Positions 47,642 through 57,239 of a stretch of DNA of 64,000 nucleotides are shown in pieces (the first letter of the stretch is position 1; each line of letters starts with the position of its first letter). A program made the position numbers and the translations under genes. Under the pieces are notes generated by a model. That model searched no databases and was not told the origin of the DNA. It saw nothing but the letters and a program-made list of their open reading frames with translations. The stretch comes from Paracerasibacillus soli (GTDB taxonomy: Bacteria > Bacillota > Bacilli > Bacillales > Amphibacillaceae), in NCBI RefSeq assembly GCF_034006335.1, contig NZ_JAWDIQ010000001.1; one strand, written 5' to 3'.

Positions 47642-48971
47642 TTACAGTTCTTTAACAACAACGCGTACTCCTTCGACTTTTATTACTTTAATATCCTTAT
47701 TACGTTTAATAAAAGTACCTACTGATACAACATCTACCCTTTCACCATTAATTTCTGCGAACAGATGGTCTTAATGGTGTTAACGTTTTCCCTGTTAGTC
47801 CGATTAAATCAAGCCGATTTTCAGCTGATACATAACCGAGCTCTGTTGTTGTCCGATCTGTCAAAATAATTCGCCGAAATATTCCACGTTCCATCCCAAT
47901 TGATTTAAACAATATGACAGCAGCAGCAATTGCAACGATTAGTGCAATAAGTATACTCATTGCCATATGCGTTACACTTGCCCCTGTTAAAAATAGAGAT
48001 GCGATAACCGCTCCAAGTCCTATTAATCCAAGGATTCCACCAGATACAAATAATTCAGCAATAATTAAAGCAATCCCGATTACGAGTAAGAGTATAGCTT
48101 CCATTCCTGCAAGACCTGCAACAATATGGCCATAAAAGAATAAAATTAAAGCAATGATTCCCATCAGCCGGGTACGCCAAAACCAGGCGAGTATAGTTCA
48201 ACTATTAATCCTAGACTTGCTATGGATAATAAGATTGGAATAACGATTGGATTAGTTAAAAAGCGGGCAGCTTCTTCTGCTAGTGTTGGTTCGGTTTCTA
48301 CAATCGTTGCATTATCTAATCCTATTTCATGTAATAATTCCACTCGATTGTTTACGACACCTTCCGCATACCCAACATTCACAGCATCTTGTGGGGCTAG
48401 CGTTAGATATTCTCCTTTTTTAACACCTAGCTTCTGGAACTTCAATAGATTCATCTGCCATCGCCATCGCATAAAGCGGATCTCTCCCTTTATACTCAGC
48501 AGCACTTTTCATCGCTGCTATCCAAGCAGATTGCGCCTTCTTTTCAGCTGCAGTACCATCTGAATTAATTACCCCACTAGCTCCCATTTTCGCTTGTGGT
48601 TTCATATAAATATTATCAGTAAACAATGCAATATATGAACCAGCCGAAAGCGCGCGATTAATGATGAAAGAAGTAGACGGAATATCTAAGCTTTGTAAGA
48701 TATTTGCAATGTCTTCTGCCGCATCCACACGGCCTCCCGGAGTATCAATTTCAAAAATGATATGATTCGCCCCTTCTTCAGTCGCTTCCTTCGTTGTTCG
48801 TTTCAAAAAGGCTTCCAATCCTCTTTCAACTTCTTTTTTTACTGGTATCACATATACAAGTTTTCCTTCACTATTTTCATTTGCTTTAATCTGTTGTGTA
48901 TCTAAGCTAATAAAAGCCAAACATAGCAAACTAATAATGAAGATATAAATATGTATCCTTTTCCTCGGCAA
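47642..48971 (-). CDS. yqeZ: NfeD full-length membrane-bound ClpP-class protease, frameshifted
   Basis: About 443 residues from four frames. A signal anchor (RIHIYIFIISLLCLAFISL) is followed by the ClpP-like serine protease domain (IIFEIDTPGGRVDAAEDIANIL, INRALSAGSYIALFTD, KMGASGVINSDGTAAEKKAQSAW), several membrane helices (48130-47900) and a C-terminal NfeD OB-fold. It partners FloA. Breaks near 48420-48500, 48164 and 47750 are 1-nt changes. Confidence 0.88.
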
Positions 48972-49151
48972 TATGTCACCTCCCTACCATTCATTATATA
49001 TACGTCATACGCTTATATTTGGTTTCATATTTATAATTAAATAGTAACACGATTGTAGGGAAGAAAGATAGACAAAATGCGGGATAGATGAATTGCCTTC
49101 TTATCTTGTCTCATTTAAAAGGATGGAGCTTTGCAATTTCCACTTATATGT

Positions 49152-49193
49152 AAAGAAAGATTCCTTGAAATCACTCCAAGGAATCTTTCTTTG
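49152..49193 (-). terminator. Terminator after yqeY
   Basis: AAAGAAAGATTCCTTG pairs with CAAGGAATCTTTCTTT over a short loop, between the nfeD promoter region and the yqeY stop. Confidence 0.85.
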
Positions 49194-49221
49194 ACTTGGC
49201 AACAAACTAAGCTTTTAATAT

Positions 49222-49671
49222 TTAGTTATTTAAATATTTTAGCACAAGTTTATTTACCAACGAACCATCAGCTTTGCCTTTTACTTTCGGCATAATGGCA
49301 CTCATTACTTTACCCATATCTTTTTTAGACGATGCTTGAACTTCATCAATTGTTTCTTGAACAATCGTAGCCAATTCATCGTTTGAAAGCTGTTTAGGCA
49401 TATATTCTTTTAAAATATTAATTTCGATGTTTGTCTTTGCAACAAGATCATCACGACCCGCTGCCTTAAACTCTTGGAGGGAATCTTTCCTTTGTTTCAT
49501 CTCTCTTGATAATATGATTAATTCTTCATCCTCAGATAAATCATGTTTACCATGTTTAATAGATTCATTTTGTAAGGAAGCCTTAACCATACGTATGACA
49601 TCGAGTCTTTGTTTATCTTTATTTTTCATTGCCTGCTTCATATCTTGATTGAGATTTGCAAGTAATGACAT
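49222..49671 (-). CDS. yqeY: GatB/YqeY family protein
   Basis: The 149-residue helical protein (LLANLNQDMKQAMKNKDKQRLDVIRMVKASLQNESIK ... MGKVMSAIMPKVKGKADGSLVNKLVLKYLNN) is the YqeY family, related to the tail of GatB, which binds tRNA. The cellular role is unsettled. GAAGGTG supports ATG 49671. It is 15 bp after rpsU. Confidence 0.92.
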   Translation of the reverse strand: MSLLANLNQDMKQAMKNKDKQRLDVIRMVKASLQNESIKHGKHDLSEDEELIILSREMKQRKDSLQEFKAAGRDDLVAKTNIEINILKEYMPKQLSNDELATIVQETIDEVQASSKKDMGKVMSAIMPKVKGKADGSLVNKLVLKYLNN

Positions 49672-49686
49672 GACGTGCACCTTCTC

Positions 49687-49860
49687 TTATTTGCGTTTTC
49701 TAGCAGCTTCAGATTTCTTTTTACGACGAACACTCGGTTTTTCATAATACTCGCGCTTACGATATTCAGATAGTGTACCGCTTTTTGAAACACTGCGTTT
49801 AAAGCGACGAAGAGCATCTTCAAGAGATTCATTTTTACGAACACGTGTTAAGTTTGACAT
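49687..49860 (-). CDS. rpsU: 30S ribosomal protein S21
   Basis: The 57-residue product MSNLTRVRKNESLEDALRRFKRSVSKSGTLSEYRKREYYEKPSVRRKKKSEAARKRK is bS21. GGAGGG lies upstream of ATG 49860. Confidence 0.97.
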   Translation of the reverse strand: MSNLTRVRKNESLEDALRRFKRSVSKSGTLSEYRKREYYEKPSVRRKKKSEAARKRK

Positions 49861-50051
49861 GCTAATTTCCCTCCCTCCGAAGCATAAACAGGATTACAGC
49901 ATATGTATTTATTAGTAAACATATGCCTTTTGTAATTATAATATATCACTAGGTGAAGGTCAACTGCCTAATTTCTATTTTTAATCTTTTTATGTTACTA
50001 TTTCAGAAAAAAAGTTATTATTTACCATTGTACTTTATATACAACACTTGA

Positions 50052-50719
50052 TTAATAATCAGATGTACCCGGTTGATCCTTCACAATAGCTACACAGAAC
50101 TCGCACCAATTCGTGTTGCTCCAGCTTGAATCATCGCTTCAACTGTCTGACGGTCACGGACACCGCCAGATGCCTTAACTCCTAATTCAGGACCTACTGT
50201 TTTTCTCATCAATGTAATATCTTCTACTGTTGCACCGCCGCCTGAGAAACCTGTCGACGTTTTTACAAAATCTGTTCCGGCTTCTTTCGCTAAAGTACAA
50301 GCACGTATTTTTTCTTCCTCTGTCAACAATGATGTTTCAATGATCACTTTTGTAAGTGCTTTTCCTTTTGCTGTTTGCACAACAGCCGCAATATCCTGCT
50401 TCACAACTTCATCATGTTTCGCTTTTAATTCACCGATATTTATTACCATATCTACTTCTGTTGCGCCATTTTCAATGGCTTGTGTAGTTTCGAATACTTT
50501 CGTTTCCGTTGTTGTTGCTCCAAGGGGAAATCCAATGACAGTACATACTTTTACATCTGTATCTTTTAAGAATTCATAGCAATACTTAACCCAATATGGG
50601 TTCACACACACTGAAGCAAATTGATATTCTTTCGCCTCAGCTAAGAGCGTTTCAATTTGGTCCTTCGTAGCCTCAGGCTTTAATAATGTATGGTCAATAT
50701 ATTGTGCTAGATTGTTCAT
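50052..50719 (-). CDS. deoC: Deoxyribose-phosphate aldolase, 3' frameshift
   Basis: The 222-residue class I aldolase has the Schiff-base lysine in FVKTSTGF and the second lysine in GVKASGG, plus DHTLLKPEA at the N-terminus. It splits deoxyribose 5-phosphate into glyceraldehyde 3-phosphate and acetaldehyde. A frame break at about 50092 hides the C-terminus GVAIVKDQPGTSDY. AGAGGAAG precedes the ATG. deoC is not normally in this rpsU-mtaB interval in B. subtilis. Confidence 0.94.
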
Positions 50720-50837
50720 ATGATACTTCCTCTCTGTTCAAAGTATAAGTTGTACGAACCTCTAATCAAATCATAGCAGATATTAGTTGGATAAGCTAAT
50801 ATAATTATAAACTGATCTGCAAAGTATTCCTAACAAG

Positions 50838-50865
50838 AAAAAGGTGCTTTTATATTAAGCACCTT
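50838..50865 (-). terminator. Terminator overlapping the mtaB stop
   Basis: AAGGTGCTT pairs with AAGCACCTT; a T-run follows on the - strand. The mtaB stop codon falls in the hairpin. Confidence 0.78.
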
Positions 50866-52243
50866 CCAGTTCATTTACTTTCTGTTTAATTTGTGAATGT
50901 GTTGCCTCTTCCATAACTCTAACAAAAACACCTTCATTAATTGGATAACCAGATTTTGTGATTTTTACTCTTACAATTTTGCCAATTAAATCTGGGCTCC
51001 CTTTAAATTGTACTTTCATATAGTTATCTGTATAACCAATCAGCATATCTGGTTGTTTTTCATCAACAACACGTTCTTCGGGAATGACCTCTAACACTTC
51101 ATCCTCATATTTGGATGCATATTCCTTTGCAAGTTGATCTGATAACGTAATTAAATCATGAACACGTCGTTCTTTAACTTCATCATCAACTTGATCTTTC
51201 ATTCTTGCTGCCGGTGTACCTGTTCTCCTTGAGTATGGAAAAACATGCAGTTCGGAATATCCAACTTTTTTAATAAAGTTATATGTTTCCAAAAACTCTT
51301 CTTCCGTTTCTCCAGGAAATCCAACGATAACATCCGATGTAATAGCTAAATCAGGTAATGCTTTTCTGATTTTTTCAACTTTACTGTAGTAAAATTCCGA
51401 AGAATATTTTCTTCTCATTCTTGCAAGGACAGAATCTGAACCTGATTGTACCGGTATATGTAGATGTCGTACAATCTTCTCTGATTGATCCAACACCTCA
51501 ATTACTTCGTCTGTAATTTGACTTGCTTCAATTGAGGAAATCCTTATCCGCTTTAATCCATCTACTTTTGTTTCTAAGTCCCGCAATAGCATAGCAAAGT
51601 TATAATCCGGTAAATCTTCACCATAGCCCGCCGTATGTATACCCGTTAATACAATTTCCTTATAGCCTGCATCTACTAATTTTTGCGCCTGGTTTATGAC
51701 GCTTTCAGGATCGCGTGAACGAAGTAAACCACGTGACCACGGAATAATACAAAATGTACAAAAGTTATTACAACCTTCTTGAATTTTTAATGAAGCTCTC
51801 GTTCTATCTGTAAATTCTGGAACATCCATTTCTTCAAACACACGGTTTTTCATAATATTCGCGACACCATTAATTGGTAATCGAGTCTTTTTATGTTCTT
51901 CGATATAATCAATCATTTTTTTGCGATTTTGTGTTCCAACAACAACGTCCACTCCAGGTATTTCTAAAATTTCACCAGGTGACGTTTGCGCATAACACCC
52001 TGTTACACAAACTACCGCATCCGGATTTTTACGCACAGCACGACGTATCACTTGGCGACTTTTACGGTCCCCTGTATTTGTCACGGTACATGTATTAATC
52101 ACATATACATCAGCCGTACTATCAAAATCCACACGTTCATAGCCTTCTTCCATAAACAAACGCCATATTCCTTCAGTTTCGTAATGGTTCACTTTACAAC
52201 CTAATGTATGAAAACTGACGGTTTTGGACAGCTTTTCTGGCAT
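50855..52243 (-). CDS. mtaB: tRNA t6A37 methylthiotransferase MtaB
   Basis: The 462-residue radical-SAM MTTase has the UPF0004 cluster cysteines (TLGCKVNHYETEG, NTCTVTN, VTGCYAQ), the radical-SAM CxxxCxxC in QEGCNNFCTFCIIP, and a C-terminal TRAM domain (about 390-450). It makes ms2t6A at A37 of tRNAs. AAAGGATG precedes the ATG. The frame is intact. Confidence 0.95.
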   Translation of the reverse strand: MPEKLSKTVSFHTLGCKVNHYETEGIWRLFMEEGYERVDFDSTADVYVINTCTVTNTGDRKSRQVIRRAVRKNPDAVVCVTGCYAQTSPGEILEIPGVDVVVGTQNRKKMIDYIEEHKKTRLPINGVANIMKNRVFEEMDVPEFTDRTRASLKIQEGCNNFCTFCIIPWSRGLLRSRDPESVINQAQKLVDAGYKEIVLTGIHTAGYGEDLPDYNFAMLLRDLETKVDGLKRIRISSIEASQITDEVIEVLDQSEKIVRHLHIPVQSGSDSVLARMRRKYSSEFYYSKVEKIRKALPDLAITSDVIVGFPGETEEEFLETYNFIKKVGYSELHVFPYSRRTGTPAARMKDQVDDEVKERRVHDLITLSDQLAKEYASKYEDEVLEVIPEERVVDEKQPDMLIGYTDNYMKVQFKGSPDLIGKIVRVKITKSGYPINEGVFVRVMEEATHSQIKQKVNELEGA

Positions 52244-52637
52244 TTATATAGCATCCTTTCATTAACTTTTTATTTTAGTTTAATCGTATTTTATCATAAC
52301 ACAAAAAAATAAAAATAGAGCACAAAAAACCTTTCTATCTCCATAAATTAAGCGAAAGATTCTTTTTTTAACTTAATCATCGTCCATAATTAACTCATTT
52401 TCAACTTTTTGTAATTCACTCTCCCCATCCTTTTATACTCTATACTCACCATCACTCAAACCAAATGAGAAAACATCCACTAATCAAGGGTACCATTGCT
52501 AAAACTAAGAGATTCTGCTCACACCAAATTAAATCATTTACTTTTAAAAGATAGCCTTTTTAATTTTTCACATAAACATATCGATGTCCTGTTATTAGGA
52601 TTCATCTTATTCTTTATATTGAAATTCCATGTTTCCT
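52244..52637 (-). other. AT-rich gap, possible remnant of a small membrane protein
   Basis: On the - strand, fragments read LIWCEQNLLVLAMVPLISGCFLIWFE (about 52560-52470) and, in another frame, KDGESELQKVENELIMDDD ending at about 52378. They could be pieces of one small membrane protein broken by indels, but no start or ribosome site is clear. No other feature was seen. Confidence 0.25.
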
Positions 52638-53285
52638 TTAAAACAAACTTGTGAAATTCCATAAGATATGAATTATAATTGGACCGTATAACGAGTTTGT
52701 TTTCTTATAAACGAAACATGTGATAATGCTGAGCATAAATATAAAAAGTCTCTGCTGCAGAGGTACATTATGCATTAAAGCGAAAATTAATGACGTAATC
52801 ATCATGCCCAGCCAAAACGGAAGGTATATGCGTGAACAATCCAATATCACTCTTTTCATTAATAACTCTTCCCAAACCGGAACAAATATACAAGTTGCTA
52901 TTACAAACAACATGATAATCGGTATAGAAGTTATCTGTATAATTTCCATTTCAATATCCTTGTTGCTGACAGAAAGATATGTAACTAGCCCCGACGAAAT
53001 AATCACGAGTAGATAACCCACGAAGACATAAATGTAATTCTTAATACTTCGAAAAAATCCAAATGTTAGTTTTTCAAAAAAGAAAGCGCGATTTTCTTTA
53101 GTTGAAAAAAATATGATTATAAAGAAAAGGCCGGTTACGACCGAATCACCGATATAATCCAGGATAACAAAATCAAAGAAAGTTCTAAAAGTAATAAACA
53201 GGAAAATGATGATAGTTAATAGCAAAGTACAAAAAATAAGACTCCACTGCTGTTTCTTCTCCATAGGCAACTTAATTCCCTTCAA
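52638..53285 (-). CDS. CPBP-family intramembrane metalloprotease
   Basis: The 215-residue protein (from TTG 53285; ATG 53264 is the alternative) has six or more membrane helices and the three CPBP motifs: EELLMKR (EExxxR), LIFALMH (FxxxH) and IIIHILWN (HxxxN). Such Abi/CAAX-like proteases occur as immunity or regulatory proteases in Gram-positives. It is divergent from a secreted orphan at 53419, which suggests a functional pair. The exact role is unknown. Confidence 0.8.
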   Translation of the reverse strand: MKGIKLPMEKKQQWSLIFCTLLLTIIIFLFITFRTFFDFVILDYIGDSVVTGLFFIIIFFSTKENRAFFFEKLTFGFFRSIKNYIYVFVGYLLVIISSGLVTYLSVSNKDIEMEIIQITSIPIIMLFVIATCIFVPVWEELLMKRVILDCSRIYLPFWLGMMITSLIFALMHNVPLQQRLFIFMLSIITCFVYKKTNSLYGPIIIHILWNFTSLF

Positions 53286-53418
53286 TATATTTTAGAAAAC
53301 ACAAAGCTACTAAACTCCATTTCATATTACACATAAATATATAATTTTATATAGATAAAAAGAATCAAATATGGTAGCATTTTATTATAAGTATTTTCAA
53401 AAAAAGGAGGTGATTACA

Positions 53419-53895
53419 CTGTATAAAAAAATTAAAGCACTTAATCTTCCGATATTATTACTTTCAATTATTTTATTATTTAGCTTTTCAACAAATGTTT
53501 CCGCTGAAGAAAGCAATCAAAATACATATGAAATTGAGGCGATTGATGAAAGCGACCAACAAAATGAAAGTAATGAAGGTCCTAGTTTAGCCTGTGCTAC
53601 ATGTTATCAATATAAGAGCAGCATAGTTTCTCAAACATTGATTTCAAGAAAATATATAGGCACAGTCACAATTTCAAGAAGCACAACCATATCTGGACAA
53701 ATAAAATTTAAGTATAAGGGTTTTGAACTTTCAATTGGAGGTAAAAATGTTAGCTCCTCCAGTAAAAAATTTAAAGAATACAAGGTAACAAAAAACTATA
53801 AAATTCGGATAAAAACCTATAACCCTATGGGGCGATTAATTTCTAATGAAGTGGTCACTAGAAAGATTACTACTACTGAAAGAGTTCCAATATAG
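53419..53895 (+). CDS. Secreted protein of unknown family, probable CTG start
   Basis: A perfect AAAGGAGGTGAT ribosome site (53402-53413) is 8 nt upstream of CTG 53419; no ATG, GTG or TTG fits that spacing. An upstream ATG at 53371 lacks a ribosome site. The 158-residue product has a Sec signal peptide (LNLPILLLSIILLFSFSTNVSA, cleavage before EES), an acidic Asn/Gln-rich stretch, CATC, then a Lys/Ser/Thr-rich beta-like domain (SGQIKFKYKGFELSIGGKNVSSSSKKFKEYKVTKNYKIRI). No family was recognised. Confidence 0.68.
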   Translation: MYKKIKALNLPILLLSIILLFSFSTNVSAEESNQNTYEIEAIDESDQQNESNEGPSLACATCYQYKSSIVSQTLISRKYIGTVTISRSTTISGQIKFKYKGFELSIGGKNVSSSSKKFKEYKVTKNYKIRIKTYNPMGRLISNEVVTRKITTTERVPI

Positions 53896-53908
53896 AGTTG
53901 AACATATT

Positions 53909-53953
53909 AAACTCCGATTAAATGGCTTCACAATACATTTAATCGGAGTTTTA
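53909..53953 (+). terminator. Terminator of the secreted-protein gene
   Basis: AAACTCCGATTAAATG pairs perfectly with CATTTAATCGGAGTTT around an 11-nt loop, 14 bp after the stop. The following 170 bp before rsmE hold nothing I recognise. Confidence 0.85.
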
Positions 53954-54130
53954 AGATGCCATAGTATGTAGTTGAATGGCGTAGTATTTCAGTAGCTATT
54001 TGGTATTATTTTAAGCCAAAAATTCATCAAGAGATTATTTTGAGTGCTTTTCCCACCCCTTCTATATGCAGCAACAATCATAAGTGAGGTTACAAGGGTC
54101 AACCTAATGTATGAAAAGCTACTGTAGTCA

Positions 54131-54888
54131 TCATCTACACCCCAATTCCTCAAATTGATAGGAAATACTTGCTAACACATATAAAGGAGCCGTTTCTGTT
54201 CGTAGTATTCGTGGTCCGAGTCGAACAGGCTGAAAACCATTTTTCTTTAATAGTTCTGCTTCATCCGTTGTAAAACCACCTTCTGGACCGATACACGTAA
54301 GAACGCGTTGTCCACTACGCAACTCCTTCACTATTGTACTAAACGATTGAAACTTTTCAACCTTTGCTTCTTCTTCATAAGGAAAAAATTTCACATCATA
54401 AGATTGCCCTAATTTGATTAGTTCTTTTAAAGATATTGTATCTAAAATTTCTGGTATTCGATTGCGATGGCTTTGCTCACTTGCCTCCTTCACAATCTTT
54501 TTAAAGCGTTGTATTTTTTTATCTGCTTTTCGTTTATCCCACTTCACGACAGCACGGTCAGTCATGAGCGGAATAAATGCACTTGCACCCAGCTCTGTTC
54601 CTTTTTGTAAAACAAGGTCTAATTTATCACCTTTAGGTAAACCTTGTGCAATCGTTATTTCAACCGGTAGCTCATTATTTTCATTCAACCATTGAATGAC
54701 TTGCAACCGAACAGTTTGTTGCTCAATTTCAGTGATTTCACAAATTGCAGCTTCCCTGTTAACTGATTACATATCACATGGTCACCTATTTGGTATCGTA
54801 AAACTTTAATCATATGATGAGCATCATCACCATGCACTTCTAGCACATCACCTTGCCAACTTGACGCTGGAATAAAATACCTTTGCAA
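54131..54888 (-). CDS. rsmE: 16S rRNA (uracil1498-N3)-methyltransferase RsmE, frameshifted
   Basis: About 252 residues in two frames (break near 54690-54710). The N-terminal PUA-like part is MQRYFIPASSWQGDVLEVHGDDAHHMIKVLR. The SPOUT domain has QGLPKGDKLDLVLQKGTELGASAFIPLMTDRAVVKW, CIGPEGGFTTDEAELLKKNGF and LGPRILRTETAPLYVLASI. It methylates U1498 of 16S rRNA. It is directly downstream of prmA. Confidence 0.93.
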
Positions 54889-54904
54889 AATACCACCAAC
54901 TTTT

Positions 54905-55843
54905 TTACTTTTTAGCTACTATACTAACCCAATCCGCCTCTTCGTTTATTTCAACTATTGAAAATCCATTATCTTGCAATGTTTTTTCCACGAGAGACTT
55001 TTTCTCCTGAATAATGCCGGAAGTAATGAAGTATCCTGATTGTTTTAAGTTATCCCATGCATCGGGGATTAGTTTTACAATGATATCTGCTAATATATTT
55101 GCGACAATCACATCTGCTTCAAGACGTACACCCTGTAGTAGATTATTTTGACTTACATAAAGATTATTACCGATATCGTTCATTTGCGCATTTTGTTTTG
55201 TACTTTTTACTGCCACATCATCTAGATCAAATGCATGTACTTGTTTCGCCCCCAACAAAAGCGATGCAATACTTAAAATACCTGATCCGCATCCAACATC
55301 TATGACAGTATCATCTTTTTTGAGATACTTTTCGATTGATGATAAACATAGTGTTGTTGTCGCATGTGTTCCTGTGCCAAATGCCATGCCTGGATCTAAT
55401 TGAATGACAACTTCTTCTTCATTTTCCTTTTCATAATCAATCCATGAAGGATTAATCGTTAGGCGGTCAGTAATCTTAGTTGTATGATAATATTTTTTCC
55501 ATGCAGTTGCCCAATTCTCTTCGTCTATCTCTCGACATGTTATTTGACCCTCACCCCAATTTAAGCCATATTCCTTTAATAATAGAATATTTTGCTTGAT
55601 ATCTTCTATCTTTCCCGGTAATTCCGAATTACTTGCAAAATAGGCTTTTACACGCACACCAGCTTCTGGAAAATCGTGTGGGTTTAGTTCAAATATTTCA
55701 CCAAAAACCGAATGTCTTTCTTTATGTAGATCAACCGAATCTTCAATCGCAACGCCACTAGCGCCACGCTCATTCAACATATTGGAAACAGCTTCTACCG
55801 CCTCATTTGTCGTATGTATGCATACTTCCGTCCATTTCAACAA
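54905..55843 (-). CDS. prmA: Ribosomal protein L11 methyltransferase
   Basis: The 312-residue SAM methyltransferase has motif I VIDVGCGSGILSIASLLLGA, VQLDPGMAFGTGTHATTTLCL and NILADIIVKLIP. It trimethylates L11. The start is a TTG pair (55843/55840) after AAGGAG; the family N-terminus MKWxE fits 55840 closely. Upstream dnaJ is 110 bp away. Confidence 0.94.
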   Translation of the reverse strand: MLKWTEVCIHTTNEAVEAVSNMLNERGASGVAIEDSVDLHKERHSVFGEIFELNPHDFPEAGVRVKAYFASNSELPGKIEDIKQNILLLKEYGLNWGEGQITCREIDEENWATAWKKYYHTTKITDRLTINPSWIDYEKENEEEVVIQLDPGMAFGTGTHATTTLCLSSIEKYLKKDDTVIDVGCGSGILSIASLLLGAKQVHAFDLDDVAVKSTKQNAQMNDIGNNLYVSQNNLLQGVRLEADVIVANILADIIVKLIPDAWDNLKQSGYFITSGIIQEKKSLVEKTLQDNGFSIVEINEEADWVSIVAKK

Positions 55844-55932
55844 ATATTCACACTCCTTATCGCAAAAGTACCATTACACATATATGTTCAAAACAAAAAT
55901 GCGCAATGGTTTTTTACATTAAACTTGAAAAG

Positions 55933-55963
55933 AGGGTGATTAACCTCATTCGTTAATCACCTT
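55933..55963 (-). terminator. Hairpin at the dnaJ stop
   Basis: GGTGATTAAC pairs with GTTAATCACC, overlapping the dnaJ stop codon; CTCTTTTC follows on the - strand. Confidence 0.6.
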
Positions 55964-57077
55964 TAAATGCCTTTTTAAAGCGACTAAATAGGGAATCATC
56001 ATGTTCAGATGCTGCTTCGTTCCCACCTAGTTCATTAAATTCTCTTAACAATTCCTTTTGTTTATCTGTTAAATTTGCAGGAGTGACCACTTTCACTTGC
56101 ACATGCTGATCTCCTTGACCATGTCCCCTTACATTTGGTGCACCCTTACCACGTAATCTGAATACTTTACCCGTTTGAGTTCCAGCAGGTATTTTAAGCT
56201 TCACTCTACCATGTACAGTCGGGATTTCTACATCATCACCAAGCGCAGCCTGAGCAAATGTTAATGGGTATTCACAATAGATATTGTCTCCATCACGTTC
56301 AAAAATCGGATGATTTCGAACGTTTACAACGACATACAAGTCACCCGGAGGTCCACCATTAACCCCAGCTTCACCTTTACCGGAAACACGAATTTGTTGC
56401 CCTTCGTCAATACCTGCTGGAATGGAAATTTTGATTGTCTTATGTTTTTTCACGCGACCTGACCCACTACATGTTGTACATTTATCTGTAATAATTTTCC
56501 CGGTACCTTGACAATAATGACAAGCACGACGGTTAACAATTCTACCAAATGGCGTATTTTGTTCCGTATTTAACTGCCCTGTACCATGACAGTGTGAGCA
56601 TGTGGATGGCTGCGTCCCAGGCTTAGCACCCGAGCCATGACAAGTTTTACATTCTTCTTCAGTAGGTATTTTTATTTCAGTTTCTTTACCAAATATTGCT
56701 TCTTCAAAATCTAGTACAATCGTATATTGCAAATCAGCTCCTTGTTGCGGTGCGTTAGGATCGTTTCTACGACCACCACCACCAAAGAACATGTCAAATA
56801 TATCACCAAATCCTCCAAAGTCCTGACTACCACCGAACCCTCCAAAGCCTTGTCCTTGTGCTCCTGCATGGCCAAATTGATCATACTGTGCTCGTTTTTG
56901 TTCATCACTTAGTACTTCATATGCTTCTTTTACTTCTTTAAACTTTTCCTCAGCGCCTTCTTCTTTACTTACATCAGGATGATACTTTCTAGCAAGTTTA
57001 CGATAAGCACGTCGTATATCATCCTTCCCTGCACTCTTTTCTACTCCTAGTACTTCATAATAATCACGTTTACTCAA
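55953..57077 (-). CDS. dnaJ: Chaperone DnaJ
   Basis: The 374-residue co-chaperone has a J-domain with HPD (KYHPDVSKEEG), a Gly/Phe-rich linker (GFGGFGGSQDFGG), four CxxCxGxG zinc repeats (CKTCHGSG, CSHCHGTG, CHYCQGTG, CTTCSGSG) and the C-terminal substrate domain. GGGAGAG supports a TTG start at 57077 (SKRDYYEVLG); ATG 57101 lacks a ribosome site. A terminator separates it from dnaK. Confidence 0.96.
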   Translation of the reverse strand: MSKRDYYEVLGVEKSAGKDDIRRAYRKLARKYHPDVSKEEGAEEKFKEVKEAYEVLSDEQKRAQYDQFGHAGAQGQGFGGFGGSQDFGGFGDIFDMFFGGGGRRNDPNAPQQGADLQYTIVLDFEEAIFGKETEIKIPTEEECKTCHGSGAKPGTQPSTCSHCHGTGQLNTEQNTPFGRIVNRRACHYCQGTGKIITDKCTTCSGSGRVKKHKTIKISIPAGIDEGQQIRVSGKGEAGVNGGPPGDLYVVVNVRNHPIFERDGDNIYCEYPLTFAQAALGDDVEIPTVHGRVKLKIPAGTQTGKVFRLRGKGAPNVRGHGQGDQHVQVKVVTPANLTDKQKELLREFNELGGNEAASEHDDSLFSRFKKAFKGD

Positions 57078-57188
57078 TTGTAAATCACTCTCCCGATTCA
57101 CTATTACATAGGTTATATATTACCATCATTTATAGTGTAATAACAAATATCGTATATTGTTTTAAGCGATAATTGCGTTATCCATATG

Positions 57189-57229
57189 AAAAAGTCAAAG
57201 TCAAGAATATCCCGACTTTGACTTTTTTC
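57189..57229 (-). terminator. Terminator between dnaK and dnaJ
   Basis: AAAAAGTCAAAGTC pairs with GACTTTGACTTTTT over an 11-nt loop. dnaJ may need read-through or its own promoter. Confidence 0.82.
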
Positions 57230-57239
57230 ACTTCATTTA

